A DNA stretch of 64,000 nucleotides from Bacillus sp. FJAT-27225 (GCF_001685025.1 NZ_MAYU01000001.1:62001-126000), one strand, 5' to 3'; shown: positions 16,383 to 26,206, counted from the first letter of the stretch. Notes: generated by a model not told the origin, from the sequence alone. Numbers and translations are program-made.

Positions 16383-18786
16383 CGTAAAGCTGATTACGGG
16401 ACATCTAGGTGACCATTTACTAGAGGAAATCGAAAGGGCATCTACAATCTGCATTCTGGCATCATTCATTATGAAGTCTGGCGTAAGTTACCTCAGGGAT
16501 GCTCTTGGCAAAGCTGCCGCCAGAGGTGCAGATATTAAGATCTGTACAGGTGACTATCTTTTCATTACTCAGCCGGAGGCACTGGAAGATTTACTGGCAA
16601 TAAACGATACCATTCAAATCAGGCTCTGGCCAAGTAACGGGAAATCGTTTCACCCAAAGGCATACCTGTTTCAGTCCGATAATAACGAATGCATGTTTAT
16701 CGGGTCTTCTAATCTTTCAAAGTCGGCTCTCGAAAATGGTGTAGAATGGAATGTTGAGGTTACACAAGACAAGGAGATATATGAAGATGCTTTATCTCAC
16801 TTTCTTATGATTTTTTATGCGGGTAAGACTTTCCCTTTAAATCCAGAAACATTGAAAGTTTACAAAAAGGATTATGATGAGTTTCATAGAAAGAACAGTC
16901 ACTTAGGAAAGACTTGGTCTGAAGCAGAAGAAAAAGAACTGATGCTTCCCGTTATGGAAGAGTCGACTGTACAGCCGGAAATGATTATAGAAGAAACGGC
17001 TCCATACGGTAAAATCCAGCCCAGGTTTGCACAACCTGAAGCACTTGAGGAATTAGAAAAGACATTGGAAGAGGAATATGACAAAGCGCTTGTTGTCATG
17101 GCAACAGGTCTTGGAAAAACCTATCTGGCAGGTTTTTTTGCTCAAAAATTTCAAAAGGTCCTTTTTATCGCCCATAGGGAGGAAATTCTCCATCAAGCAA
17201 GAAACTCGTTCCATACCATTAATCCTAATAAAACTTATGGCATTTATAATGGAAAAATTAAAGAGCCAAATGCCGATGCTATTTTTGCATCTATCTATAC
17301 CTTGAGCATAAAGGCACATTTGGAGAAATTTGGCCAGGAGGAATTTGATTTAATTATTGTTGATGAATTTCACCACGCAGCAGCTGATTCCTATAAAAAG
17401 GTACTCGAGTATTTTAAACCTAAATTCTTACTTGGAATTACAGCCACCCCGGACCGGCATGACAATAAAGATGTATATGCGCTCTGCGATGGAAACGTTG
17501 CGTTTCGCCTCGACTTCCTGGAGGCGATAAACCGGAAGTGGTTATCACCTTTCAAGTATTATGGTGTCTATGACGATACAGATTATAATCAAATCACCTG
17601 GCTTGGTACAAGATACGATGAAGAGGAACTTTTGCGAGTACAGATGAGGGACAATCTTGCAAATAATATTTTGAAAGCTTGGGAGGAGAAAAAGCAGACC
17701 AGGACAATAGGGTTTTGTTCTTCCATTAAACAAGCTGACTTTCTTTCAGGTTTTTTCAACAAGAATGGATACAGAACTGTAAGCCTCCACTCACAGCAGG
17801 GCCAAATTGACAGAGGAACTGCTATTCAGTTGCTGACAGCAGGGGAGATCGATGTCATTTTTACCGTGGATCTGTTTAACGAAGGGCTCGACATCCCATC
17901 TGTTGATACTCTGCTATTTGTAAGGCCAACAGAATCTCTTACCGTATTCACCCAGCAAATTGGCCGTGGCCTGAGGTTGCGTGAAGGCAAGGAACATTGT
18001 GTAATTATTGATTTAATCGGTAATTACCGCAATGCCGATATCAAACTAAGCATTTTTGACACGAAGCCCGAAACTACAAAAGAAAACAAGGCACTACCCG
18101 TTGTACCAGAATTTTGTGAAATTAACCTGGATGTCAGGGTAATCGATCTGTTGAAGGAAATGAAAAGGAAACGGGAGCCGAGGAAAGAAAAACTGCTTAA
18201 TGATTACCTGGTTTTGAAGCAATCATTGGGAAGACGGCCATCCTATGTAGAGCTTCATCTTTCCGGAGCATCGGAATCTAAACAATACAGACAGGAGTTC
18301 GGATCCTATGTTGGTTTCCTAAACTGGGCAGGTGAGTTGTCGGATCATGAAATTGAAGTTTACCAGCGACACAGGGACTGGCTTGAGGAAGTAGAAAAAA
18401 CGTCTATGTCAAAAAGCTATAAAATGGTTCTTCTTCTTGCAATGTTAGAAAGGGGACCTTCGGATTGGTATGAACCAATCACTCCTATGGAAGTAGCGCC
18501 GTTTTTTCACAGATACCTGACTGAAACTGAATATAGGAAAAGGATAGACTTCAGTGATAAATCATCCCGAAAACTATGGGAATATGATGAAAGAGCCATT
18601 AGTAGTCTTATAGCAAGAATGCCAATGACGATGTGGGATAGAGGGCCTGAAGGGTTGACATCTTTTGAAAATGGAGTTTTTAAGATTAACTTTGAAATAG
18701 TTCCTGAAAATCGGCATTTAGTGTTCAACTGGACTAGAGAAGTGTGCAATTATAGGTTGCATTATCATTTTGAACGAAGAAATTAA
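16375..18786 (+). CDS. PLD-family nuclease fused to DEAD/DEAH-type SF2 helicase
   Basis: 803 residues from ATG 16375 (GAGG a few bases upstream; TTG 16369 is less likely). N-terminus: a phospholipase-D-like nuclease module with HPKAYLF (about 92-98) and GSSNLSKSAL (108-117), the His-x-Lys and Ser/Asn elements of a single HKD half, which suggests a dimeric active site. Residues 225-560: SF2 helicase with motif I ATGLGKT (near 243), motif II DEFHH (330), motif III TATP (356) and motif VI QIGRGLR (528). The C-terminal 230 residues are helical and unassigned. Such proteins occur in restriction-like and antiphage loci. The overlapping NTP pyrophosphohydrolase gene suggests a two-protein module that acts on DNA and nucleotides. 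Confidence 0.85.
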   Translation: MSNVKLITGHLGDHLLEEIERASTICILASFIMKSGVSYLRDALGKAAARGADIKICTGDYLFITQPEALEDLLAINDTIQIRLWPSNGKSFHPKAYLFQSDNNECMFIGSSNLSKSALENGVEWNVEVTQDKEIYEDALSHFLMIFYAGKTFPLNPETLKVYKKDYDEFHRKNSHLGKTWSEAEEKELMLPVMEESTVQPEMIIEETAPYGKIQPRFAQPEALEELEKTLEEEYDKALVVMATGLGKTYLAGFFAQKFQKVLFIAHREEILHQARNSFHTINPNKTYGIYNGKIKEPNADAIFASIYTLSIKAHLEKFGQEEFDLIIVDEFHHAAADSYKKVLEYFKPKFLLGITATPDRHDNKDVYALCDGNVAFRLDFLEAINRKWLSPFKYYGVYDDTDYNQITWLGTRYDEEELLRVQMRDNLANNILKAWEEKKQTRTIGFCSSIKQADFLSGFFNKNGYRTVSLHSQQGQIDRGTAIQLLTAGEIDVIFTVDLFNEGLDIPSVDTLLFVRPTESLTVFTQQIGRGLRLREGKEHCVIIDLIGNYRNADIKLSIFDTKPETTKENKALPVVPEFCEINLDVRVIDLLKEMKRKREPRKEKLLNDYLVLKQSLGRRPSYVELHLSGASESKQYRQEFGSYVGFLNWAGELSDHEIEVYQRHRDWLEEVEKTSMSKSYKMVLLLAMLERGPSDWYEPITPMEVAPFFHRYLTETEYRKRIDFSDKSSRKLWEYDERAISSLIARMPMTMWDRGPEGLTSFENGVFKINFEIVPENRHLVFNWTREVCNYRLHYHFERRN

Positions 18787-18912
18787 TCATATAAATAATT
18801 GCTTTAGGATCTTGAATACCGATATTTATCTATGAGGTTTAGGGCTTTTTTTCTCATTAAGGTTCTAAACATGCACTCGTCAAGTGGACAGTGGTAATGA
18901 TATAAACTTTTC

Positions 18913-19620
18913 AAGCGGCTTTAGCCCTGCATTCCAAGAGGCTAGGCCGTTTAACTTTTTGTAACATACATGATTATATAAATAATATAATGATCTATAG
19001 TTTTTATAAAAAAAGTATTTCCAAGTTAGCATTTTTATGTAAACAACTATTTGTCAGATTTATATTTTCCCCAAAAGAATTCCATCGATCCATTATCAAT
19101 ACATTGTCCTATTCATAAAATACTTTTAATCAATTTTGCTTTATCAATCCTCCATTTAAATCCAAGTGATGTATTAAAGCCACGATCAGGATGTATGAGA
19201 GGATGTTCATCATATAGGAACTTTATTACTTGGTAAAGTTTTATTAAACACAAGCTTATGGTTATCGGAACTTTACTTTATAAAGCTTTTAATGGTAGAG
19301 CCAACGCTAGGTTTAATAGCTATGTTCCAATTTAAACATGTTGGGGGATAGAAATGTATATATTGTTTCTTCCTAATCTAAATAACAGAGCGTTAATGAG
19401 CCACTTTTAACCGATTCATCCCTTTATGATTAAGAGTCACATTGAACTTTCGGTTCATTTAGTGACTCTTTTGACAATAACTAAAGAAACTGTCAACTTT
19501 TATATACAGGGCTTTCATCTCATTTAAATTTTTCATTAAATGATCCTTGGAAGACGGTTCTGTTTGCCCCACTTATAGTAAGCAGTTCGTGAAATACCAG
19601 ATATTTACAAATGGGAGATT
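18913..19620 (-). pseudogene. decayed IS3-family transposase (OrfB)
   Basis: Read on the minus strand, three pieces in the right order match IS3/IS150-type OrfB. (1) At about 19545-19615, ICKYL then GISRTAYYKW (one base lost between them) is the usual N-terminus. (2) Near 19050-19190, HPDRGFNT then, further on, IDNGSMESFWGKYK is the catalytic HSDxGxQY/ DNAPMESFWG region. (3) At 18913-18955, a tail nearly identical in sequence to KRLNGLSPLEDRVKAA at 50.1 kb, but with one base deleted. The intervening parts carry stops. No clean terminal repeats were found. It marks past transposition inside the accessory island. Confidence 0.7.
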
Positions 19621-20211
19621 GCCAGGTTCTCTAAAGAGTTCTAGAATTGTAACATTCCTATCTTCATATCAGATTCGTCTTTATTTTACCTCCTTTCGAT
19701 CTCCTCAAAAATTTTTAAGACAAATAATAATCCCTTTCAAATAAACAGATTTTTATTTTTATATGATCTATCTGCCTTATGGAGCCTATCAAAGTATTCC
19801 TAGTATTTTATTCCTTCAATAGAAAACTGAAGGACAGAATTTTAAACCATAGCCAGTAAGGTTCAACTTATTTCATACTATACCTGCTACAGCGTATCTT
19901 TTTTCTCCTAAAGGGCACTCAAGCTCCCAAAAAACTACTCATTATTGAAGGTTTACTACTATCATATTAGCGCTAGGCGTTTATAACAGCTCATGGTTTG
20001 TTTGTAAACCTGCATATCAGCTTAGAATAAAGGGGTAAGTACTCTTATTCCAGAAAATAGAACACTCTTGATCCAAATCTTTACTTGAAAATATTGAAAA
20101 ATAGAATAAATACAGGAATAATAGTAATATAAAGTAGAATTTTGACGAAAAAGTTTATTTTATCCAAAAAACAGAAAATACATACATACCAATATAAGAA
20201 AAGGAGCAGCT
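19621..20211. other. intergenic stretch before the GHKL operon
   Basis: No gene seen. It is AT-rich, with a likely promoter for the following operon: TTGAAA (20094-20099), a 17-bp spacer and AATAAT (20117-20122). The 5' part may still contain unrecognisable OrfA sequence of the IS3 relic. Confidence 0.35.
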
Positions 20212-22131
20212 ATGACAACAGTAAACAATCAGTTTTGGCAATTTTCACCTATACCAAATATAGAAGAATCAAACTTCAATAAAATTTTAGAAAGATTTTT
20301 TAACATGAGAATTCCCGGGTTAACGAGAGAAAATACCCAAAATGCCCTGGATGCACGTTTGCTTGGTAGTAAAGATCCCGTCCTTCTAACAATCAAGACA
20401 GGAATGATTAATAGAGAAGAAGTGCCTGGAATTCAGGAAGTAATAGACCGTATTAATTGTTTAAAAGGACGTAACAGCTATACAAAAGAAGCAATTGATC
20501 ATATGCAAAATAAATTAAATCAGAGTAAAGTCGCTTATATTTCATTTGAGGATAGTAATACAAGGGGATTGAAAGGTGCAAAAAACGGCCAAACTAATTC
20601 CAAAGAAGATACGTGGGCGATTTATGCATATAACAAAGGTGTTCATTCCGAAGAAGAGGATGAAGCTGTAGAAATTTCCCGAGGGGGCTCACATGGAGTC
20701 GGTAAGATTGCATCAAATGCTGCCTCTGACTTGAATTTGATGTATTTTGCTAATTGCGATGCAGAGGGTAACCAGCACCTAGGAGGTACCGTTCAATTAA
20801 TTGAACATATGTATGAGGACCAATGCTACCGTTCTTCCGGATATTTTGCCAAACTTGATACTTTAAGTGGAAATAAGACAAAATTTTATCCTTTTGAAAA
20901 TAATTTTCATGAAGTGTTTGAAAAGAAAACACGTGGATTAAAGATTATTATTCCGTTCTTACGTGAAGAGTATAATGATGAAAAAGGAATAATAAAAAGT
21001 GTTCTTGATAGTTTTTTTGTATCACTTCTTGAGAAAAAGCTTGAGGTTATTGTAAACGACAAAAAAATTACAAAAGAAACATTAAGAGAATATGTTACAA
21101 ATCCAGATTATTATACTCAAGAAATTGCAGAGATCAAGGAAGAATTTACTCCACTCTATGTTGATACTTATTTAAACATTGAACCCAGAAAACTAAACGT
21201 AGGGGACGGTTTTAATAATTATGAGTTCAATCTATATTTCCGATATGACGAAGCAATTCCTAAAGGCAGGGTTGCTATTGTCAGAACAATCGGAATGAAA
21301 ATAGAGGATAAAAAAATAAAAGGAAATGTAAATAAGCCATATAATGCTGTGTTAATTGGTGGAGCACCAGAGGATGCCTATTTGAAGTCTTTGGAAAATG
21401 AATCTCATACGGAACTTTCTTATGAACATATAAAGGATCCTCTTCTGCAAAAGAGAGCAAAAAAGTTTATAAATAATCTCTCTAAAGAAATCTCCAAAAT
21501 TATTGAAGAAGCAATAAGGCAAAACAATCCTACCGACGGTACTATGAATACCAAGGATATATTATACGTAGTAGAGAATGAGTTTAAGAGGGAATTATCA
21601 GATATAACATCCACAGTTAAAATTAATAAGGGCAAATCACTAGTTAAAATGTCTACAAATGTTCCAAAGAAGAAGAAAAAATCTAAGACAGATTCAAAGC
21701 CTGGTGATCCGAAGCCGAAGCCATCTAATCCTGTTAAGAAAGTTAAACAGGAAAAACCGCCTGGTGATGGCTCAGAGCAGGATCAAGTTCGAGACAAATA
21801 TATTGCAAATCCAGATATTGTAGAAAGAATTATTCTTGGCAGCTATGAGATGGTTAAGTTTAACTTTAAAGATAGTAAAGAGCTATCTAAAGAATCAGCA
21901 TGTAATATTTCTCTATCAATTATTGATGGTATGGGTGTTGAATATAAGGATGAATTTAACCTTCTAGAAAACTACAACCGAGTAATTGAATTCTCTACAG
22001 GAAAGGAATGTAAAGTTGAAAACAATATCATTAAAAATGTTGCAATAAGAAATGGAGAGGCTAGACTCCGATTAGATTTAAAAAGCACCTTTAATAAAGC
22101 ATTAAAATTTGTTTATTACGTAGAGGTTTAA
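20212..22131 (+). CDS. GHKL-type (Hsp90/MutL/MORC-like) ATPase, candidate defence protein
   Basis: 639 residues; AAAGGAGCAG precedes ATG. The N-terminal region has the Bergerat ATP-binding motifs: N-box ENTQNALDA (about residues 40-48), where Asn/Asp bind Mg-ATP; EDSNTRGLKG (about 112-121), equivalent to the DxGxG G1 box; and GGSHGVGK (about 158-165), the glycine lid. Residues 250-470 look like a transducer domain. A basic, Pro-rich low-complexity linker (about 483-525, KKKKKSKTDSKPGDPKPKPS) leads to a beta-rich C-terminal domain. The stop is 1 bp from the next ATG, so it is the first gene of a tight operon with two unknown genes and a DUF262/HNH gene. GHKL proteins are recurrent ATP-driven switches in phage defence; this use is inferred. 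Confidence 0.75.
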   Translation: MTTVNNQFWQFSPIPNIEESNFNKILERFFNMRIPGLTRENTQNALDARLLGSKDPVLLTIKTGMINREEVPGIQEVIDRINCLKGRNSYTKEAIDHMQNKLNQSKVAYISFEDSNTRGLKGAKNGQTNSKEDTWAIYAYNKGVHSEEEDEAVEISRGGSHGVGKIASNAASDLNLMYFANCDAEGNQHLGGTVQLIEHMYEDQCYRSSGYFAKLDTLSGNKTKFYPFENNFHEVFEKKTRGLKIIIPFLREEYNDEKGIIKSVLDSFFVSLLEKKLEVIVNDKKITKETLREYVTNPDYYTQEIAEIKEEFTPLYVDTYLNIEPRKLNVGDGFNNYEFNLYFRYDEAIPKGRVAIVRTIGMKIEDKKIKGNVNKPYNAVLIGGAPEDAYLKSLENESHTELSYEHIKDPLLQKRAKKFINNLSKEISKIIEEAIRQNNPTDGTMNTKDILYVVENEFKRELSDITSTVKINKGKSLVKMSTNVPKKKKKSKTDSKPGDPKPKPSNPVKKVKQEKPPGDGSEQDQVRDKYIANPDIVERIILGSYEMVKFNFKDSKELSKESACNISLSIIDGMGVEYKDEFNLLENYNRVIEFSTGKECKVENNIIKNVAIRNGEARLRLDLKSTFNKALKFVYYVEV

Positions 22132-22132
22132 C

Positions 22133-22987
22133 ATGATATATAAAAAGGATGCAAATTTCCCATACCCAATACTTACTAACACTTCGACAAGTTATGAAAG
22201 CAGCGAATTTACTTTTGATGTGAACCTAAACGAAAATGTGGAAAACTATCGTTTTGATTTGGACTATACAATTGATTCAGAATTTATTTCTAAATTGCTG
22301 GCTAGTGGAAAAGCACAACTTATTCTCGTAATACAATCAAAAGATAATAAATTTTATTTCTTGAGAAAAAATCAAAGATCTGTTGAAATTCCAAAAAAAC
22401 GGATTTCGGTAAGTAAGGGGAGAACTTCAATCCAACTTCACCTTATTTCAAAAGAAGAAATTAACTTTTATGATAATGAAGACTTAAGCGAATTTTACAA
22501 GTCGTTTAAAGAGGACATCGTTGTTCCTATGAATTCCTTACTTGGTTTTTCAAATGTCGTAATTTTCGACGGCAGCATAAATAAACCTCTTGAACTTTTT
22601 GAGAAAAAAGTTGATCCAGGTTTGTCTAGTGAGGTTAGAATAGAACTTGGTACAGAAACGATTATTATTCATTACAAGAATGAGCAATTGCAATTTAGCA
22701 ATATGCCAATGAGCAATTCTTTAAACAACTTATATATCTATATGGGTCTTCAAAAAGCACTTCAACGTTTTTTAAGTAGATACGGTGAAGATGGAGAACA
22801 AGTTGATTTAAATGAAATGGAAATGCCAACTGATCAGTTGGATCTCAAACTATATAATCTTATGACTAAAAAAATGATCGAGGAATTGACCATCGAAACA
22901 ATTGATAAAGTAATTTACACTATCTCTGACAAGATTATTGAAAGATTTGCTGCTGCAATAAAGGGGCTAAGTTCAAATGGAAATTAG
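22133..22987 (+). CDS. unknown protein of the GHKL/DUF262 operon (284 residues)
   Basis: ATG lies one base after the GHKL gene stop (TAACATG), so translation is probably coupled. The N-terminal 150 residues are beta-rich (FTFDVNLNENVENYRFDLDY, then AQLILVIQSKDNKFYFL). The C-terminal 110 residues are helical, with a region enriched in Leu/Met/Lys (LNNLYIYMGLQKALQRFL). No catalytic motif, signal or membrane segment is visible. I do not recognise the family. It overlaps the next gene by 11 bp. By position it should form a complex with, or adapt, the ATPase. AT-rich like the rest of the operon. Confidence 0.6.
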   Translation: MIYKKDANFPYPILTNTSTSYESSEFTFDVNLNENVENYRFDLDYTIDSEFISKLLASGKAQLILVIQSKDNKFYFLRKNQRSVEIPKKRISVSKGRTSIQLHLISKEEINFYDNEDLSEFYKSFKEDIVVPMNSLLGFSNVVIFDGSINKPLELFEKKVDPGLSSEVRIELGTETIIIHYKNEQLQFSNMPMSNSLNNLYIYMGLQKALQRFLSRYGEDGEQVDLNEMEMPTDQLDLKLYNLMTKKMIEELTIETIDKVIYTISDKIIERFAAAIKGLSSNGN

Positions 22988-23738
22988 GCTATTAAATAAA
23001 GATTATAAAAACAACGAGCAGTTTTATAAAGACTTTCTTGATGATCAAATTAGATTTAAGGAAGAATACTTTTCTGATAAGATAGTTTTTATTAATGAGG
23101 CTCCGGATTTCCCAATTTATATGGCAAAGGGAACAGAAACGGAGAGAAAAGAAATGTTTAAGGAAGCTTTTAATGTCATTTCAGGTTCCTATCTTAATAC
23201 TGATAGAGATATACATTTTGAAGAGTTATTTTGGCATTCTTTATTAACTGTTCATAAGCGGGATTACTTGCTGGATAATTATCCTCAAATAGCTGAAAAT
23301 ATTTCTCATTTCAACAATATAGTTATTAAGAAGTTCGACTGGGAAAACTACATTTATAAATGTATTATTGGTGCCCAATATATTAATGATAGGGTTAGTG
23401 GCTATGAGGAACGGATACGCTATTATGAATTGTTGATCGACAATTTAGATATGTACAACTACATTATTAAATATGAAATCTTCCGTAATGATCATTTTTT
23501 ATTAAATATTTTAGATCTAATAGATGAACTAAACCTTTCTAAGATAATGAAAGCAAAATTGGTGGGCTTTGATCATCTAGGCAAAGATGAACGTGTTGGA
23601 CGGAGAGTAATTTTTGAATTTAATAAGAGCTATCCTGTAGTTATGGCACCTATGATGAAAAAAGAGGATTTAAAAGAGTATTTTATTAAATTCTTGAGTT
23701 ACTATTATGATATATCTCAGGTTGAATCATTAGTTTGA
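22977..23738 (+). CDS. unknown protein of the GHKL/DUF262 operon (253 residues)
   Basis: ATG 22977 lies inside the end of the preceding gene (overlap 11 bp). The protein is predominantly helical and unusually rich in aromatic residues (many Tyr/Phe/Trp, e.g. FEELFWHSLLTVHKRDYLL and YYELLIDNLDMYNYI), with acidic clusters. No known catalytic motif. It could be a scaffold or sensor that bridges the ATPase and the nuclease-like DUF262 protein; this is inferred only from gene order. I do not recognise the family. The next gene starts 41 bp downstream with its own AGAGAGG site. Confidence 0.6.
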   Translation: MEIRLLNKDYKNNEQFYKDFLDDQIRFKEEYFSDKIVFINEAPDFPIYMAKGTETERKEMFKEAFNVISGSYLNTDRDIHFEELFWHSLLTVHKRDYLLDNYPQIAENISHFNNIVIKKFDWENYIYKCIIGAQYINDRVSGYEERIRYYELLIDNLDMYNYIIKYEIFRNDHFLLNILDLIDELNLSKIMKAKLVGFDHLGKDERVGRRVIFEFNKSYPVVMAPMMKKEDLKEYFIKFLSYYYDISQVESLV

Positions 23739-23779
23739 TAAATTGGAAATAAAAGTGCAACAGAGAGGACCATCCAATA

Positions 23780-25636
23780 ATGATTAAAAATGGAATAAGT
23801 TCTGAATTACTAAATATTAAATCTTTCTTAACAGATGACTCTTATAAATTTCTGATTCCCGATTTTCAAAGAGATTTTGTATGGGGGGAAGAAGATGTTC
23901 TACAGTTAATGAATGACCTGTCGGAGGATTCTAATAATTTCACTATGAAAGAAGATGACTTAGAAGGGTATCTTTTGGGGAATATTGTTTTAATTAAACC
24001 TAAGGAAAGTGAAAGATATCTCGTAGTTGATGGGCAACAACGACTCACAACTACTACTTTAATTTGCAAGTCATTGGAAGAAATAGTAGAAGCTAAAATA
24101 ACTGCTTCCCAAGATTTAAAAGAGATAAAAAAGTGGCAAATGAAATTAAATGATATTGTTCAATCATATGCAATTTTAGACAATAATGATGATATAAAGG
24201 ATTGTAAGTTGATACATGATCCTGCATTGAATTTCGGGAAGGTGTATAAAAATATTCTCTACAACAAGGACTATGAAATAAAACTGGAATCTGATTCAAG
24301 AATAGAGGAAGTTTATAAAACAGCTAAAGAATTTTTAGAAGCACTTAATGATGATCAATTAAAAAACTTTATTTCCTATTTTAAGAGTCGAGTTTATTTT
24401 ATAGTAACTGTTTCTACAAGCTATAATAAAGCCTTTCAATTATTTGAGGTTCTTAATGATAGGGGAAGAAGTTTAGAACCACTTGATTTAGTTAAGAATT
24501 TATTTCTTAAGATAATTACAAAAGATAGTAAATCTCAAGACGAGATTGATGATTTTAATAACGACTGGAATGAATTTATTTCAAATCTCCAGATTAACCC
24601 AAAGAAAAAGATCTCATCATCTACTTTTTTAAAACACTATATAATTGGGCAATACGCTGAAAACATCAAAAAAGAGCAAGTATATGAATACTTTGAGGAG
24701 AAAAAGTATAAAACAAATGAGATTTTTCAATTAGTTAAAGATCTTAAAGACGTTAGCAAAATCTATGCCGAGATTGAAAAAGGAAATTATAATGCATTTG
24801 TAAATGATAATAATATGTTTATTATATTTAAGCTATTTAATATTAAACAATTGCATTCTTTATTGATTCCTTTTTACAAAGAAAATCAACAATTAAAACA
24901 AGATGTACTGGATGTTGGAGTAAGACTTGGAGCATCCGTATTATTTTCCTTTACTCAAATGAATTTTATCGAGAGCAACCTACCATCCATCATTGAAAAA
25001 TATTATGAAGAAATTAATAATGGCAGGAAATCTGATGAAGCATTTAAAAAAATGAATGAGGAAGCAAATAAAATTATTTTAATAAAATCTACTGATATTA
25101 AACAAATGCTTCCCGTGAGAAAATTAGTAAATACTAATGGAAGTTTGTCTAATAAGGCAGCGGTAATTTTAAAGTTTATTGAATTATATTTTCATGGGAA
25201 TAGCTCTGTAATAGTTCCTTCTAAAAAACAAAAAATCACTGTAGAGCATATTCTGTCAAAAGAAGTTTCTTTTGATAAGGATAGCTCAGATGCTGGTTTT
25301 ACGTCTGAAGGAGATCTTAAAGATCATATTAATCTCATAGGAAACTTAACTCTTCTTTATAACAATGAAAATTCAAGTGTGGGAAATAAAAGATTTAAAG
25401 ATAAGCTTAACCTTTATTCTGAACAAGATTTTATAATTACTCAAAGAATTGCAAAAAATCTTGTTTCAACAACAAAAGGAGGAAAAAACGCAAAATTAGC
25501 TGCTATGATAAATGAGCGAGAAAGTAAATACTCCGTTAACAATAAAGGACATTTCAGTAAGAAGGCTATATTAGATCGATCTTCTAAAATAGCAGATTTG
25601 ATTTACGATTTAGTGAACCAAAAATTTTTAATATAA
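23780..25636 (+). CDS. DUF262/DUF1524 (GmrSD-like) NTPase-HNH nuclease
   Basis: 618 residues. The N-terminal DUF262 domain shows IPDFQRDFVW (about 26-35), YLLGNIVLI and the signature VVDGQQRLTT (about 81-90), a ParB/Srx-like fold that uses NTPs. The C-terminal DUF1524 domain carries a His-Me-finger (HNH) pattern: EHIL (near 490), HINLIGNLTLL (about 515) and an Asn/Lys helix with NKRFKDKLNLY. This two-domain layout is that of GmrSD-type IV restriction enzymes and of SspE, both of which act on DNA. It is the last gene of the operon, followed by a terminator. It is the most likely effector of the candidate system. Confidence 0.82.
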   Translation: MIKNGISSELLNIKSFLTDDSYKFLIPDFQRDFVWGEEDVLQLMNDLSEDSNNFTMKEDDLEGYLLGNIVLIKPKESERYLVVDGQQRLTTTTLICKSLEEIVEAKITASQDLKEIKKWQMKLNDIVQSYAILDNNDDIKDCKLIHDPALNFGKVYKNILYNKDYEIKLESDSRIEEVYKTAKEFLEALNDDQLKNFISYFKSRVYFIVTVSTSYNKAFQLFEVLNDRGRSLEPLDLVKNLFLKIITKDSKSQDEIDDFNNDWNEFISNLQINPKKKISSSTFLKHYIIGQYAENIKKEQVYEYFEEKKYKTNEIFQLVKDLKDVSKIYAEIEKGNYNAFVNDNNMFIIFKLFNIKQLHSLLIPFYKENQQLKQDVLDVGVRLGASVLFSFTQMNFIESNLPSIIEKYYEEINNGRKSDEAFKKMNEEANKIILIKSTDIKQMLPVRKLVNTNGSLSNKAAVILKFIELYFHGNSSVIVPSKKQKITVEHILSKEVSFDKDSSDAGFTSEGDLKDHINLIGNLTLLYNNENSSVGNKRFKDKLNLYSEQDFIITQRIAKNLVSTTKGGKNAKLAAMINERESKYSVNNKGHFSKKAILDRSSKIADLIYDLVNQKFLI

Positions 25637-25704
25637 TAATATTTGTAAGTTAACGCGTGTATATTATTCGAACCGTTACATTAGAATATTGAAATAATAA
25701 TATA

Positions 25705-25736
25705 GAAGAGTAGTCAGAAAAGTGACTACTCTTTCT
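25705..25736 (+). terminator. rho-independent terminator of the GHKL/DUF262 operon
   Basis: AGAGTAGTCA (25707-25716) and TGACTACTCT (25723-25732) form a 10-bp perfect stem with a GAAAAG loop and T3 tail, about 70 bp after the DUF262 gene. Confidence 0.8.
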
Positions 25737-25865
25737 CATATTATCCTTCAAGTTAACCATCTATAACAACTTCCATATCTTAATATACCAATAGAGAAAA
25801 AAACTGTACAAAATCAAAAAACTTGAAGACCCTAACATGTCTCCAGGTTTCATTATGTATTGTAC

Positions 25866-26090
25866 TAAACAACTGGAGCCAAAGTTCCACTTGCTTGCCG
25901 GCTTCGGGATGGACGGCTTACGGCTCTACCAGGAATCTTGCCCTCTAATGCTTGAGTTCTTTCGCTAATTCGGGCAGGTTCTCGATCAGACCGAATTCTA
26001 TCAGGTTTTGCATTGTATTCATTCAGATATAATCGGACTCCCACGTGTTGTGAATAAATGTTTCCATGCATTTCTACCAGACTCTTACTA
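25866..26090 (-). pseudogene. decayed copy of the gene at 38938-39183
   Basis: On the minus strand, this segment and its flanks (about 25760-26090) align along their length with 38830-39160, including the downstream hairpin region. The intact copy encodes an 81-residue protein. Here the frame is broken and the stop codon is lost, so no equivalent product is made. The two copies have the same orientation and are 13 kb apart. Sequence similarity is clear by eye (long shared runs such as AACTGGAGCCAAAGTTCCAC). Confidence 0.65.
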
Positions 26091-26173
26091 TGCAATAGAA
26101 AAATGTCCAACAAATACTACATTTAATCAAGATAAAGTTGGTTGTTGGTGTGATATTGATATTAAGCTAGGGA

Positions 26174-26206
26174 AAGACCCTTCGAGGGTGGGCGAAGGGC
26201 TTTTTC
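26174..26206 (+). terminator. terminator-like hairpin
   Basis: CCCTTCG (26178-26184) pairs with CGAAGGG (26193-26199), followed by CTTTTT. No intact plus-strand gene ends just upstream, so it may be left from a lost gene. Confidence 0.6.

Noticed and set aside
19051-19744. Short plus-strand frames at 19051-19236 and 19547-19744
   Set aside because: They lie antisense to IS3 transposase relics, lack ribosome sites and encode no recognisable protein.
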